In this document: one piece after another, positions 1-8,416 of the stretch
How positions within the stretch are numbered: position 1 is the first letter of the stretch
How the letters are laid out: the number at the start of each line of letters is the position of its first letter
NCBI GenBank assembly: GCA_003164275.1
Contig: PLSY01000320.1
Span: 1-29,479 of the forward strand
DNA length: 29,479 nucleotides
Reading direction: 5' to 3'
Origin: Acidimicrobiaceae bacterium
GTDB taxonomy: Bacteria > Actinomycetota > Acidimicrobiia > Acidimicrobiales > RAAP-2
Notes under the pieces: model-generated
The model's database searches: none
The model's input: only the letters and a program-made list of their open reading frames with translations
What the model was told of the DNA's origin: nothing
Made by a program: the position numbers and the translations under genes

Positions 1-43
1 GGCTGGACGTCAGGGTCGAGCAGGGACCCGGTTGAATCCGTGG

Positions 44-817
44 TCAGGGGCGGGAAGCGGGCATGGCGCCGGCGATTCGGCCACCGTCGACCACCACCTC
101 GCTCCCGGTCATGAATGACGACTCGTCCGAGGCGAGGAAGAGCGCCACCTTGGCGATCTCGTCAGGACGCCCCGCCCGCCCGAGAGGGACGATGTCACGC
201 CAACGGCCTTCGAAGTCGTCATCGGACACCCCGGTCTCCCTGATCATGGGCGTCTCGACCGGGCCCGGGTGGAGCGAGTTCACCCTGATCCTCGGGGCCA
301 GCTCCATGGCGGCCGCCTTGGTCATCCCACGGACGGCCCACTTGGAACCCGCATAGGCGATGTTGCCCGGATAGCCGACCATCCCTCCCGTCGAGGAGAC
401 GTTGACGATCGAGCCGACCACCTCGAGTGGTGCCCGGAGCATTGAGCGGGCCACGGCCTGCATCCCGAGGAAGCATCCGAGCTGGTTGACGGCCACGACG
501 TCCGAGAAGTCGGTCGGGTCCGTGTCGAGGACCCCACCGAAGCGCATGACGGCGGCATTGTTGACCAGGACGGTGATCGGGCCGAAGGCCGACTCGACGT
601 CTTCGACCGCCTTCGCCCAGTTGGCCGCGTCCCGTACGTCGAGATGGATGTAACGGGCCCGGGGACCGAGCGCCCCGACCACGGCGGCGCCCTGGTCGTC
701 GAGGACGTCGGCCACGGCCACGAGCGCCCCCTCGGCCACGAAGGCCCTCGCCTCCGCCTCCCCTTGGCCACGGGCCCCACCGGTCACCAGGGCGACCTTT
801 CCCACCAGTCGATTCAT
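44..817 (-). CDS. SDR family NAD(P)-dependent oxidoreductase
   Basis: Classical short-chain dehydrogenase/reductase of 257 residues, the usual family length. The cofactor loop is T12-G-G-A-R-G-Q-G19 (the usual central Ile is Gln), followed by the NNAA motif near residue 86. The catalytic tetrad N111, S142, Y155, K159 is complete, and the C-terminus has the usual VVVDGG strand. It should oxidise or reduce an alcohol/carbonyl in the cytoplasm; the substrate cannot be read from the sequence, though the overall look is of hydroxysteroid or 3-hydroxyacyl dehydrogenases. The ATG is preceded by GAGGTG at about 7 nt. It is the last gene of a probable minus-strand operon, 49 nt after the acyl-CoA synthetase, so a role in oxidising an alcohol released by the upstream sulfatase or modifying a CoA thioester is inferred. 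Confidence 0.93.
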   Translation of the reverse strand: MNRLVGKVALVTGGARGQGEAEARAFVAEGALVAVADVLDDQGAAVVGALGPRARYIHLDVRDAANWAKAVEDVESAFGPITVLVNNAAVMRFGGVLDTDPTDFSDVVAVNQLGCFLGMQAVARSMLRAPLEVVGSIVNVSSTGGMVGYPGNIAYAGSKWAVRGMTKAAAMELAPRIRVNSLHPGPVETPMIRETGVSDDDFEGRWRDIVPLGRAGRPDEIAKVALFLASDESSFMTGSEVVVDGGRIAGAMPASRP

Positions 818-866
818 CGGGTCACCTCGGGATCGCGAACGCGTCGTGGATGAAACAGGGACCGGC

Positions 867-2465
867 CTACGGGTTCGTTCCGAACTGCGCCTTCAGGCCG
901 TCCTTTCGGACCTTGCCCATGGCGTCTCGGTCGAGGCCCTCGACGATCTCCAGCTGCTCTGGGTGCTTGTAGCGGGCGAGCCCCGCTGACGTGCACACCT
1001 CCACCATGGCCGGCATGTCGAAGGACTCCCCGGCCTGCAGCACGACGACGGCGCACACACGCTCCCCCGTCCGGGCATCGGGCAGCCCGATCACGGTCAC
1101 GTCCGCCACCGCCGGGTGCAAGCGCAGCACGTCCTCCACCTCGAGGGCGGATATGTTCTCGGCGTTGCGGATGATCACGTCCTTCAATCGGCCGGTGATC
1201 CGGATGTTGCCGTCCTCATCGACCGTGCCTAGGTCGCCGGTGCGGAACCAGCCCTCCTCGTCGAAGGCCTCGAGATCGAGCGCCGAGTCCACATAGCCCA
1301 CCAGTCGCTGCGGCCCACGCAGGTACAGCTCGCCCTCACCGTCGGAGGAGACACCGGAGCCGTCAGCCGTGCCCACGCGTACCTGGGCTCCGGGGGAGGG
1401 TCGCCCGACGGCCCGCTGACGGATCTCTGGCGGGTCGTCGACGTGGGTGGTGGCGGCGATCGGGAACTCGGTGAGCCCGTACGAGCCGAGGACGGTGTCG
1501 ATGCCGAGAACGTCTCGAAGCTCGTCGTGGACGGCCTCGGGGAGTGGTGCCCCGCCGAAGGTCGCCCGGTGGGCCTTCGGGAAGAGGGGCTCGTCCCCGT
1601 GCCGGAGCTGGGCGTCCATGAAGGCCCGGAAGAAGGGAAGGGCGGTGCCGAGGTAGGTGGGCCCGTGCGACGCCATGCGTAGAGGCGTCACCTCCCGGTC
1701 GAAGGCATCGAAGAGCACCAGCTGGGTGCCGACGACGAGTGAGGCGGTGAGCATCGTCCCTCCGCCGATGTGGGAGATCGGCCAGGCGATCGGATACACG
1801 TCATCTGGCCCGAAGCCGGTGCCGCCGACCATCCCCGAGGCCGAGGCCATGATGGAAGAGTCGGTGTGGCGGGCCCCTTTCGGCTTCCCGGTCGTGCCCG
1901 AAGAGAAATAGAGCCATCGCACGCCGTCACCAGCGGGCGAGCTGAGGGGCTCGGGAGGCAGTGAGCCCGGGTCGCCGACGGGCAGACGAAGGTCGCCCGG
2001 GCCGAGCGGCGATTCGAGGTCCAGCTCGACGACCGAGAACCCGACCGTCTTGCCGATCTCCCGGGCCATCGCCCCGTGGTCGAAGCCCCGCCACGTGGCC
2101 GGCACCACCAGCACCTCGGTTCCCACCTGTTCGGTGATGAAGCCGATCTCGTTCTCCCGCAGGATGGGCATCAGGGGATTCTGCACGGCATCGAGCCGGG
2201 CCAGGGCGAGGAGGAGGACGATCGACTCGACCACCGTCGGGAGCTGCCACGACACGACCGAGCCCGACCCCACGCCGGCCTCGGCCAGGGCGGCGGCTGT
2301 GGACTCGGCGTGGGTGATCAGCTCCGACCGGTTGAAGCTCCGGCCGTGGTCATCGGCCAGCACCGTCTCCGTCGGATGGGTGACGGCCGTCTCTCTCAAG
2401 AGGGCCCACAGGGTAGGCGGGTAGGACACGGCCGGCTCACCATTCACGATGCGGGGGTCAGCCAT
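867..2465 (-). CDS. acyl-CoA synthetase (AMP-binding, FadD-like)
   Basis: ANL-superfamily adenylate-forming ligase of 532 residues, expected to activate a carboxylic acid with ATP and join it to CoA. Visible core motifs: the phosphate loop SSGTTGKPKG at residues 188-197, YGLTE at 329-333, TGD at 409-411, RLKD at 426-429 followed by the hinge region, and the C-terminal catalytic lysine K518 in AMGK. The length is typical of medium/long-chain or aromatic/steroid acyl-CoA ligases; the specificity is unknown. The ATG start has only a weak purine stretch upstream. It lies 98 nt after the sulfatase and 49 nt before an SDR gene on the same strand, which suggests a joint catabolic operon in which a desulfated or oxidised substrate is activated to its CoA ester. 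There is no signal peptide, so the enzyme is cytoplasmic. Confidence 0.93.
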   Translation of the reverse strand: MADPRIVNGEPAVSYPPTLWALLRETAVTHPTETVLADDHGRSFNRSELITHAESTAAALAEAGVGSGSVVSWQLPTVVESIVLLLALARLDAVQNPLMPILRENEIGFITEQVGTEVLVVPATWRGFDHGAMAREIGKTVGFSVVELDLESPLGPGDLRLPVGDPGSLPPEPLSSPAGDGVRWLYFSSGTTGKPKGARHTDSSIMASASGMVGGTGFGPDDVYPIAWPISHIGGGTMLTASLVVGTQLVLFDAFDREVTPLRMASHGPTYLGTALPFFRAFMDAQLRHGDEPLFPKAHRATFGGAPLPEAVHDELRDVLGIDTVLGSYGLTEFPIAATTHVDDPPEIRQRAVGRPSPGAQVRVGTADGSGVSSDGEGELYLRGPQRLVGYVDSALDLEAFDEEGWFRTGDLGTVDEDGNIRITGRLKDVIIRNAENISALEVEDVLRLHPAVADVTVIGLPDARTGERVCAVVVLQAGESFDMPAMVEVCTSAGLARYKHPEQLEIVEGLDRDAMGKVRKDGLKAQFGTNP

Positions 2466-2563
2466 GGTTGCCTACCCGTGTGCGTCGGGGCGTCGGGCTG
2501 CCCACGGGCCACATCGCTGTTGAGCGCTCGGTCCTAGCGGAACTACCGGCCATGGCCGGCAGC

Positions 2564-4834
2564 TCAGTCATTGCGGAGTGCATCGATCACTTCCTCTCTG
2601 GAGACAAGCGGTGGCTGGGCCGAGGCGTCGACCGTCACCTGTCGGAGCTCCCCCGTCCACCGGAAAGGAGGAGCGTATCCGTCCACCACGGGGAAGTCCG
2701 TGTCGAAACCGAGTCGCAGCCTGGCCCCGCCGTGTTGAAAGTTGAACGGAATGGACACGGGGCTGGACGTGGCCCCGATGACCTCACCGTCGCACAGCAG
2801 CGTGACCTCGATGCCGCCCGCGTTGGGTCGACAGTCGACGGCGAGGAGATGGTCCCCTCCGGGCAGGGTCGAGTCAGAGGTCGCCTCGGCCAGACCGCCG
2901 GCGGGGCGGAAGGCGAAGTTGAGGCGGGACTCGTGTACATAGAGGGCAAACCCCCCGTTCCAGTCCCCGAAGGCACACAGCACCCCTTCGTCCCCCTGGC
3001 GCAGGGAGACGTCCGCCTCGATCCTGAACCCTCCGACCAGGAACGGGATGGCCTCGTCTGACACCGGGGCCCCGGGATAGAAGACCCGACGGGCCGATGG
3101 GGGGTACTCCGGCATGACCAGCGCCCCGATGCGGGAGCCGAGCCCTTCGCTCAGGGGAAAGACGTGGTTCTTGCCCGCTTCGACCAGCCACGCCTCCTCC
3201 AGGGCCTTCACGACTTCGGGGTGCTCGGCCGAGACGTCATCCGACTCGGAGAAGTCGTCGAGGCGGAACAGCCCCCAGTGGTCGGTGGCGAAGTCGCGAC
3301 TGCCGGTCATCAACTCCTCTTCGTCCACCACCCCTTGGAGCACGTGGTCGGTGGTCGCCTTCCAGCCGTTGTGCACGATCGAGCGGGATCCGAGCATCTC
3401 GAAGTACTGGGTCGTCCTCGGTGACGGCGCCCCCGGGTCGTCGAACGTGGAGAGCAGGCTCTTGCCGTCGAAGGGATCCTGTTGCACCCCGTCGACCGAG
3501 GTCGGCTGGGGGACACCGCAGGCCTCGAGCAACGTGGGCATCAGGTCGACCACGTGACAGAACTGGCTCCTTGTCCCACCGGCATCGTGGATCCCGTGCG
3601 GCCACCTGACGATGAGTGGGGTGCGACAGCCGCCGAGCCATGTGTACCGCTTCCACAGTCGCAACGGCGTGTTGCCGGCCCACGCCCACCCCCAGGAGTA
3701 GTGGTTGTAGGAGTGGAACCCGCCCCACTCGTCGGCCACGGCCAGGTTGTCCTCGACCGTCTCAGGGAGGCGCGCACTGAACCGGTGCTCGTTGAACGTC
3801 CCGTACTTGCCGCCCTCGGCACTGGCCCCGTTGTCGGACAGGAGCACGACGATGGTGTTCTCCGACTCGCCGATCTGGTCGAGGAAGTCGAGGAACCTGC
3901 CGATCTGGGCGTCGGTGTGGGTGAGGAATCCGGCGAAGACCTCCTGGCCCCTGGCGTGCATCCGCTGCTCATCGGCGGAGAGGTCGTCCCAGGCCGCCAC
4001 CCACCGGGGACGCTCGGTCAACACCGTGTCAGAGGGGATGACCCCCTCTTCGATCTGGCGGCCGAAGGCCCTCTCCCGCCACCGGTCCCATCCGTCATCG
4101 AACGCGCCCTTGTAAGGCTCGACCCACTCTTCGGCCACATGGTGCGGAGCGTGCATGGCGCCAAGGGCCCAGTACAGAAAGAAGGGCTTCTCCTCGGCCG
4201 AGTGCTTCTGGTCGAGGACCATCTTGATGGCCTGGTCGGCCAGGTCCTCGCTCAGGTGGTAGCCGTCCTCGGGGCGGGCGGGCGGATCGATGTAGTGGTT
4301 GTCGCTCACGAGCTCGGGGGCCCAGTGGTTGGCGTCTCCTCTGAGGAACCCGTAGTACCGCTCGAATCCGTAGCCCAGAGGCCACCGGTCGAAGGGCCCG
4401 GCCGCCGATCGCTCGCCCCGGGGGACGAGATGCCACTTGCCGACGGCCATGGTGTTGTAGCCGGCGTCCATCATGACCCGGGGCAGGGTAGCTGCAGACT
4501 TGGGTATCCGAGTGGAGTAGCCGGGATAGTCCATGGGCAGGTCGACCAGGAAGCCGACCCCGACGGCGTGGTGGTTCCTCCCGGTGAGCAGGCTGGCCCG
4601 GGTCGGCGAGCAGAGGGACGTGACGTGGAACCGGTTGTACCGAACGCCCGACTCGGCCAGCCGATCGATGTTCGGAGTGGCGATATCCGAGCCGAAGGGG
4701 CCGAGTTGGGCGAAGCCGGTGTCATCGAGGACGATCACCACCACGTTCGGAGCGGCGGCGCCCGGCTTCGGCGGACGCCGGTCTGCCCGTTCGGAGGACA
4801 GGAGGTGCAGCCCGACCGGTGCCGTTTCATCCAT
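2564..4834 (-). CDS. type I sulfatase (arylsulfatase family)
   Basis: Formylglycine-dependent sulfatase, 756 residues from the chosen ATG. The sulfatase signature CSPTRASLLTGR starts at C75, the cysteine that must be oxidised to formylglycine. Metal-binding residues D37/D38 lie in the N-terminal IVLDDTG strand, GKWHL follows, and a later LLSDNG motif supplies the other Asp/Asn ligands. An extra C-terminal domain of about 170 residues, beta-rich in appearance, follows the catalytic domain, as in large AtsA-type enzymes. No signal peptide is visible, so it is probably cytoplasmic. The frame stays open upstream to an ATG at 4972, but the ATG at 4834 has GAAGGGGA about 11 nt ahead and starts next to the conserved fold. 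No formylglycine-generating enzyme is present here, so maturation must come from elsewhere. It leads a probable operon with an acyl-CoA synthetase and an SDR. Confidence 0.93.
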   Translation of the reverse strand: MDETAPVGLHLLSSERADRRPPKPGAAAPNVVVIVLDDTGFAQLGPFGSDIATPNIDRLAESGVRYNRFHVTSLCSPTRASLLTGRNHHAVGVGFLVDLPMDYPGYSTRIPKSAATLPRVMMDAGYNTMAVGKWHLVPRGERSAAGPFDRWPLGYGFERYYGFLRGDANHWAPELVSDNHYIDPPARPEDGYHLSEDLADQAIKMVLDQKHSAEEKPFFLYWALGAMHAPHHVAEEWVEPYKGAFDDGWDRWRERAFGRQIEEGVIPSDTVLTERPRWVAAWDDLSADEQRMHARGQEVFAGFLTHTDAQIGRFLDFLDQIGESENTIVVLLSDNGASAEGGKYGTFNEHRFSARLPETVEDNLAVADEWGGFHSYNHYSWGWAWAGNTPLRLWKRYTWLGGCRTPLIVRWPHGIHDAGGTRSQFCHVVDLMPTLLEACGVPQPTSVDGVQQDPFDGKSLLSTFDDPGAPSPRTTQYFEMLGSRSIVHNGWKATTDHVLQGVVDEEELMTGSRDFATDHWGLFRLDDFSESDDVSAEHPEVVKALEEAWLVEAGKNHVFPLSEGLGSRIGALVMPEYPPSARRVFYPGAPVSDEAIPFLVGGFRIEADVSLRQGDEGVLCAFGDWNGGFALYVHESRLNFAFRPAGGLAEATSDSTLPGGDHLLAVDCRPNAGGIEVTLLCDGEVIGATSSPVSIPFNFQHGGARLRLGFDTDFPVVDGYAPPFRWTGELRQVTVDASAQPPLVSREEVIDALRND

Positions 4835-4977
4835 CTTGTTCAATCCCCTTCTGACGCCCTGAGTCGGGGCCGGCGCGTGCCTAAAGACTCGGATCCTGTG
4901 GGCCACAACGAATCCCCGCAACCCCGGACACCGACGACGACCGGCAGCGTGTCCCTTCTCCTCAGTCTGCACGCTTT

Positions 4978-5009
4978 TGGGACCGTGCCGCTTCGCTGCG
5001 GCTATCCCA
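4978..5009 (-). terminator. hairpin at the end of the DinB-like gene
   Basis: Two-part stem: TGGGA/TCCCA (4978-4982 with 5005-5009) outside and GCCGC/GCGGC (4987-4991 with 4998-5002) inside, closed by a 6-nt loop. It straddles the stop codon of the DinB-like gene at 5002-5004. There is no U-run, so termination rather than mere structure is only likely. It separates that gene from the sulfatase operon 167 nt downstream. Confidence 0.35.
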
Positions 5010-5505
5010 CTGATCGCCTGATGTCCCAGTAGTGGTGGAAGGCATCATGGGCGTTGGCCGTCGCCACCTGCTGGGCGGTTTGGGGTCCTCGGTCGGGATG
5101 CACGAGCCGGGCGGCGGCCCAGCTGGCCGCTGCCATGGCCTCCTGCCAGTCGCCCACGGCCCGGGCCAGCGACCACATGGCGGCCTGCAGGGGGATGGCC
5201 TCGTAGTGCCTGGCATCGGCCAGTTCATTCTCGTCATAGGCCCCGACATCGGCCGGACCGCCCGAGACCACTCCCATCAGACGCTCGGCCCAGATCCGCA
5301 GGTTGTCGGCCACATGCAACACGTACTCGGTCACCGACCACCCGAGGTCGGGGTGCCGCTCGCCGCCCGACAGGCCGGCCAGGGTCCGCCCGTAGACCGC
5401 GGGGAGCCCGACCACGATGGCCACCGACTCGTCGAACGAGGTGGACCATGAGAACCCGCAGTCACGACACGGGTCGCCGTAGAGGGACGCACCCCACTCG
5501 TTCAT
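5002..5505 (-). CDS. DinB-like four-helix protein
   Basis: 167-residue protein resembling the DinB/mycothiol-dependent transferase superfamily: a helical protein with spaced histidines in WSVTEYVLHVADN and at the C-terminus in HDAFHHYWDIRRS, which would form a divalent metal site. The N-terminus carries a short CRDC motif (GDPCRDCGF) typical of a subgroup of these proteins and possibly able to bind a second metal. Members are metal-dependent thiol (bacillithiol or mycothiol) transferases or have no known activity; I cannot assign a substrate. The ATG is preceded by GGAG at about 9 nt. It lies downstream of the alpha/beta hydrolase on the same strand with a 75-nt gap, and a hairpin follows its stop codon. 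Confidence 0.7.
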   Translation of the reverse strand: MNEWGASLYGDPCRDCGFSWSTSFDESVAIVVGLPAVYGRTLAGLSGGERHPDLGWSVTEYVLHVADNLRIWAERLMGVVSGGPADVGAYDENELADARHYEAIPLQAAMWSLARAVGDWQEAMAAASWAAARLVHPDRGPQTAQQVATANAHDAFHHYWDIRRSVG

Positions 5506-5580
5506 CCCCGGAGTCTCCCATCCCGGGATGATTCAGGCAGTCCGCCGGGGACGAATCGTCGGCCGACCGCACGACCGGCG

Positions 5581-6264
5581 TCAATCCAGCCCGAGGAACC
5601 TCATGGTGGCGTCGATAGCTCCAAAGTCCGAAGGGGTGGCGAAGTGGTCGACCCCGGGCAATGAGACGAACGAGGCGGACGGCAGTGCGCTCACCAGGCG
5701 GTCGGCGCTCTCGATCATGTCGCGGTCCCCAAGGACGACGAGGACCGGACAGGTGACGGCCTCCAGCTCGTCGGCACCGAGGGGCACCCTCGGCCTGCGA
5801 AGGAAGGCGGACAATGCCTTCGGATCGTTGCCAGTGGAATGGGCGAGGCGATAGAAGAGCCGGGTCATGACATCTTCGGGCTCGGCCTCCCCGTCCAGGG
5901 CGTCGGTGATGATGGTCGGATCGGAGGCCTCGAAGACGTTGTCGCCGATACCGAGCAACACCAGCCTGTCGAAGGTGCCGGGATGGGCGACGGCCACCCG
6001 CAGCAGGAGCTCGGCCCCGGTGGAGAAACCGACGGCATCGGTCGGCGGTTGGAGGATGGAGTAGACCTCCTCCTCCACGTGCGCGTAGTCATCCGGATCG
6101 GTCGACCGCCGTGACGCACCGTGACCGGGAAGGTCCACCTCGGGCACGACACAGCCGAAGTCACCGAGGATGTCCACCCAGCCGGTCTGGACCCAGTTGT
6201 GCTCGAACGACGAGGCGAATCCGTGGACGAGGACGATCGATGGGGATGACTGGGCCATGGTCAT
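5581..6264 (-). CDS. alpha/beta hydrolase
   Basis: Alpha/beta-fold hydrolase of 227 residues. The oxyanion motif VLVHGF lies at residues 11-16, the nucleophile elbow G-F-S81-T-G at 79-83, the acid is in VLGDRD and the catalytic His in GVDHFATPSD near the C-terminus, so the triad is complete. The spacing and cap resemble small esterases or C-C hydrolases; the substrate is unknown. The frame is open to an ATG at 6396, but that extension is low-complexity and the fold begins at the second ATG cluster (6264, or 6258 two codons later). Neither start has a Shine-Dalgarno; a TAGCGT box 4 nt ahead of 6264 is a poor leaderless fit. It is divergent from the substrate-binding protein gene and upstream of the DinB-like gene. 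Confidence 0.85.
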   Translation of the reverse strand: MTMAQSSPSIVLVHGFASSFEHNWVQTGWVDILGDFGCVVPEVDLPGHGASRRSTDPDDYAHVEEEVYSILQPPTDAVGFSTGAELLLRVAVAHPGTFDRLVLLGIGDNVFEASDPTIITDALDGEAEPEDVMTRLFYRLAHSTGNDPKALSAFLRRPRVPLGADELEAVTCPVLVVLGDRDMIESADRLVSALPSASFVSLPGVDHFATPSDFGAIDATMRFLGLD

Positions 6265-6297
6265 TCGAACGCTAGCGGAAGCGAATTGGCAGGCGCT

Positions 6298-6317
6298 CCC
6301 CGACTGGTGGGTCGGGG
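6298..6317. other. perfect 7-bp inverted repeat in divergent intergenic region
   Basis: CCCCGAC (6298-6304) and GTCGGGG (6311-6317) form a perfect stem around a 6-nt loop, 34 nt upstream of the alpha/beta hydrolase start. This could be a 5' UTR hairpin or a regulator site. Together with the promoter at 6417-6445 it is the only structure seen in the 291-nt gap between the two divergent genes. Confidence 0.35.
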
Positions 6318-6416
6318 ACAAAGGGGCCTCCACACCTGCCGGCCGGGGGCGGCCAGTAATTCCGACGCCGATCAGCCACACTGGTCGGGCCTTCACAACC
6401 TACTAAATCCCGTGAT

Positions 6417-6445
6417 TTGACAAACTTGACTTATCTGGTCATGAT
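6417..6445 (+). promoter_or_regulatory. candidate sigma-70-type promoter of the SsuA-like gene
   Basis: A perfect TTGACA at 6417-6422 is followed after 17 nt by CATGAT at 6440-6445 (4 of 6 matches to TATAAT). The segment is conspicuously A+T-richer than its surroundings. Predicted transcription would start near 6452, giving a 5' UTR of about 100 nt before the ATG at 6556. Confidence 0.5.
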
Positions 6446-6555
6446 TCGGCGCCTCCCGGCTGACCATCCGGTTCGATGCTCTCGGCTTCGACCTCGTTCG
6501 CCGGAAGGACCGGCACGCCGGTGGATGTCCATCGAACAACCCAAAAAGGAATCAC

Positions 6556-7614
6556 ATGTCTCGCCAGCTCCCCCTCCTCGCCCGGGTCCGACGCCCACGC
6601 CACGTTGCCGTGCTGGCAGCAGTAGTGGTCACAGCCCTCGGCACGGCCGCCGGCTGGTCGGGAGCGACGGCGTCGGCGTCGGCGTCGGCGACCACCACTC
6701 CGGTGGATCTGTCCGGGGTCACTATCAATGTCGCTGACCAGTTGAAAGAGTATGAGACCGCCTTTGCCGCCACCGGCGACCTCGACGGGGCGAAGTACAA
6801 GGTCAACTGGAGCGAGTTCGTCGGCGGTCCACCGGTGATCGCCGCGCTGACCGGCGGATCGGTCGATCTCGGGGTCATGGCCGAGACACCGACGATCTTT
6901 GCCCAGGCCGCCCACGACCCGGTCAAGGTGGTGGCCATCACCGAGGGCTTCGATCCGAAGGCCTCTCCCTTCGCCATCCTCGTCCCGAAGGGCTCTCCCA
7001 TCAAGACGGTCGCCCAGCTGCGCGGCCACACCATCGCCGTCGCCGAGGGGACCGTCGAGCAGTACGTGCTCCTACAGATGCTGAAGAAAGCCGGCGTGCC
7101 GAGCAACTCTGTGACCATGGACAACCTGACCATCACCAACGCATCCACGGCTGTCGCCAACGGGAAGGTGGATGCCGCCGTGTCGGCTGAGCCGCTCACC
7201 GGTCTCGACCTCCAGGCCGGCAAGGTCACGGTGCTCGCCTCGGGGGCCGGCTATGTCAAGAACCTGGGCTACGTGACCGCCAGTCAATCCGCCCTGGACA
7301 ACCCGCAGAAGGCGGCGGCCATCGCCGACTTCATCACCCGCTTCTACAAGGCCAATGCCTATCTGGCCACCCACAAGCAGATCTCGGCCCAGACCTACGT
7401 GAAGACCTACGGGGTGCCCTTGAGCGTCGCCCTGCAGGCGGTGAACTCGGTCAGCGAGGTCGGTGCCCCGATCACGCCCGCCGTCATCAAGTACCAACAG
7501 GCCGAGGCTGACACCTTCACCCAGCTCGGCTTGATCCCGGGCAAGTTGGACGTGTCCCAGATCTTCGACCTCCCGTTCAACGAGAAGCTCGTGAAGCAGG
7601 CCGGCATCAGCTGA
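6556..7614 (+). CDS. SsuA-like ABC transporter substrate-binding protein
   Basis: 352-residue periplasmic-binding-type protein of the NMT1/SsuA class, which deliver aliphatic sulfonates, taurine, nitrate or thiamine precursors to ABC importers. The segment WSEFVGGPPVIAALTGGSVD followed by TPTIFAQAA closely follows the SsuA pattern, so an organosulfur ligand is the best guess. The N-terminus has basic residues, a hydrophobic stretch (about 17-32) and an Ala/Ser-rich segment, consistent with signal peptidase I cleavage near residue 46. There is no lipobox cysteine, unusual for a Gram-positive-type binding protein. The Shine-Dalgarno AAAAAGGA lies about 6 nt before the ATG. No permease or ATPase gene adjoins it; its neighbours are convergent SDR genes and a divergent hydrolase, so it must use components encoded elsewhere. 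Confidence 0.9.
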   Translation: MSRQLPLLARVRRPRHVAVLAAVVVTALGTAAGWSGATASASASATTTPVDLSGVTINVADQLKEYETAFAATGDLDGAKYKVNWSEFVGGPPVIAALTGGSVDLGVMAETPTIFAQAAHDPVKVVAITEGFDPKASPFAILVPKGSPIKTVAQLRGHTIAVAEGTVEQYVLLQMLKKAGVPSNSVTMDNLTITNASTAVANGKVDAAVSAEPLTGLDLQAGKVTVLASGAGYVKNLGYVTASQSALDNPQKAAAIADFITRFYKANAYLATHKQISAQTYVKTYGVPLSVALQAVNSVSEVGAPITPAVIKYQQAEADTFTQLGLIPGKLDVSQIFDLPFNEKLVKQAGIS

Positions 7615-7615
7615 C

Positions 7616-7635
7616 CGCGGGACAGTCCACCCGCG
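7616..7635. terminator. hairpin between convergent genes
   Basis: CGCGGG (7616-7621) and CCCGCG (7630-7635) pair perfectly around an 8-nt loop, and flanking ACC/GGT can extend the stem with a bulge. It lies 1 nt after the stop of the binding-protein gene and 17 nt from the end of the convergent SDR gene, so it could serve both strands. There is no U-tract. Confidence 0.45.
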
Positions 7636-7651
7636 TCGGTCCAGGGGCCGA

Positions 7652-8416
7652 TTACAGCGTGGTGAAGCGACCGCCATCGACCACCAGCGTCTGGCCGGTG
7701 ATGTAGGAGGCGGCCGGAGTGAGCAGGAAGACGACGGCCGGGGCGATGTCCGAGTCGGGATCTCCGACCCGGCCCAAGGGCACGAGGCCCCGCAATCTGG
7801 GCTCAAGGGCGGGGTTCTCTCGGTAGGCCAGGGCCAGGGCCGGGGTGGCGGCGAGCGGGGAGACGGCAGCCACCGTCACCCCGAGCGGCCCCCACTCGAC
7901 GGCCAACGACTTGGTGAACCCCCGGATGGCCCCCTTCACCGCCGCGTACCCGGGGAGCGTGCGGCTACCCTCCATGCCGGCCGGCGAGGTCATGAGGACG
8001 AGGCGGCCCCGGCGCCGGGCCAGCTCGGGCAGGGCCAGTCGGGCGCACAGGTAGGCGCCCCGAACCGACACGGCCATCTGGTCGTCGAACCGCTCGCCGC
8101 CGAGGGCCTCCAGCGTCTCGACCCCGCTCGAGGCCCGGGAGGTGGCGTTGTGGACGACCCCGTCCAGGCCGCCGAACCGCTCGACGGCGAGACCGACCGC
8201 GACGGCCATCTCGTCAGCGTCGGCCGCGTTGGCCCGGGCCACGACAACGGCTCCCCCCATCCCGGCGATGGACGCGGCCACCTCCTCCACGTTCGGGCCG
8301 AGTCCGGTCATGACAAGCATGGCTCCGGCTTTCGCACAGGCCCGGGCGATCGCCGCCCCGATGCCCGCCCCGGCCCCGGTGACGAGCACGACCCGTCCGT
8401 CGAGCTCCCCGGTCAC
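7652..8416 (-). CDS. SDR family oxidoreductase, third gene of SDR trio
   Basis: Classical SDR of 254 residues. TGAGAGIG at 13-20 binds the dinucleotide, and S144, Y157 and K161 are in place (TSPAG and YAAVK). The NNAG motif is changed to HNAT and the helix-4 Asn position is Ser, so it is somewhat divergent but should be active. The C-terminus ends with TLVVDGGRFTTL. Its ATG overlaps the stop of the preceding SDR gene by 4 nt (ATGA), so translation is coupled and stoichiometric production is likely. The substrate is unknown; a hydroxyacyl-CoA or steroid/terpenoid alcohol would be typical of actinobacterial SDR clusters. It converges with the SsuA-like gene. Confidence 0.92.
   Translation of the reverse strand: MTGELDGRVVLVTGAGAGIGAAIARACAKAGAMLVMTGLGPNVEEVAASIAGMGGAVVVARANAADADEMAVAVGLAVERFGGLDGVVHNATSRASSGVETLEALGGERFDDQMAVSVRGAYLCARLALPELARRRGRLVLMTSPAGMEGSRTLPGYAAVKGAIRGFTKSLAVEWGPLGVTVAAVSPLAATPALALAYRENPALEPRLRGLVPLGRVGDPDSDIAPAVVFLLTPAASYITGQTLVVDGGRFTTL

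Noticed and set aside
3482..5032. Long plus-strand open frame (516 codons) opposite the sulfatase
   Set aside because: Antisense of a clear sulfatase with conserved motifs; composition is the Val/Gly/Arg-rich kind produced by mirror frames in G+C-rich DNA.
6664..6690. GCGTCG microrepeat
   Set aside because: Short codon repeat giving Ala-Ser in the signal-peptide region of the binding protein; no sign of a separate element.
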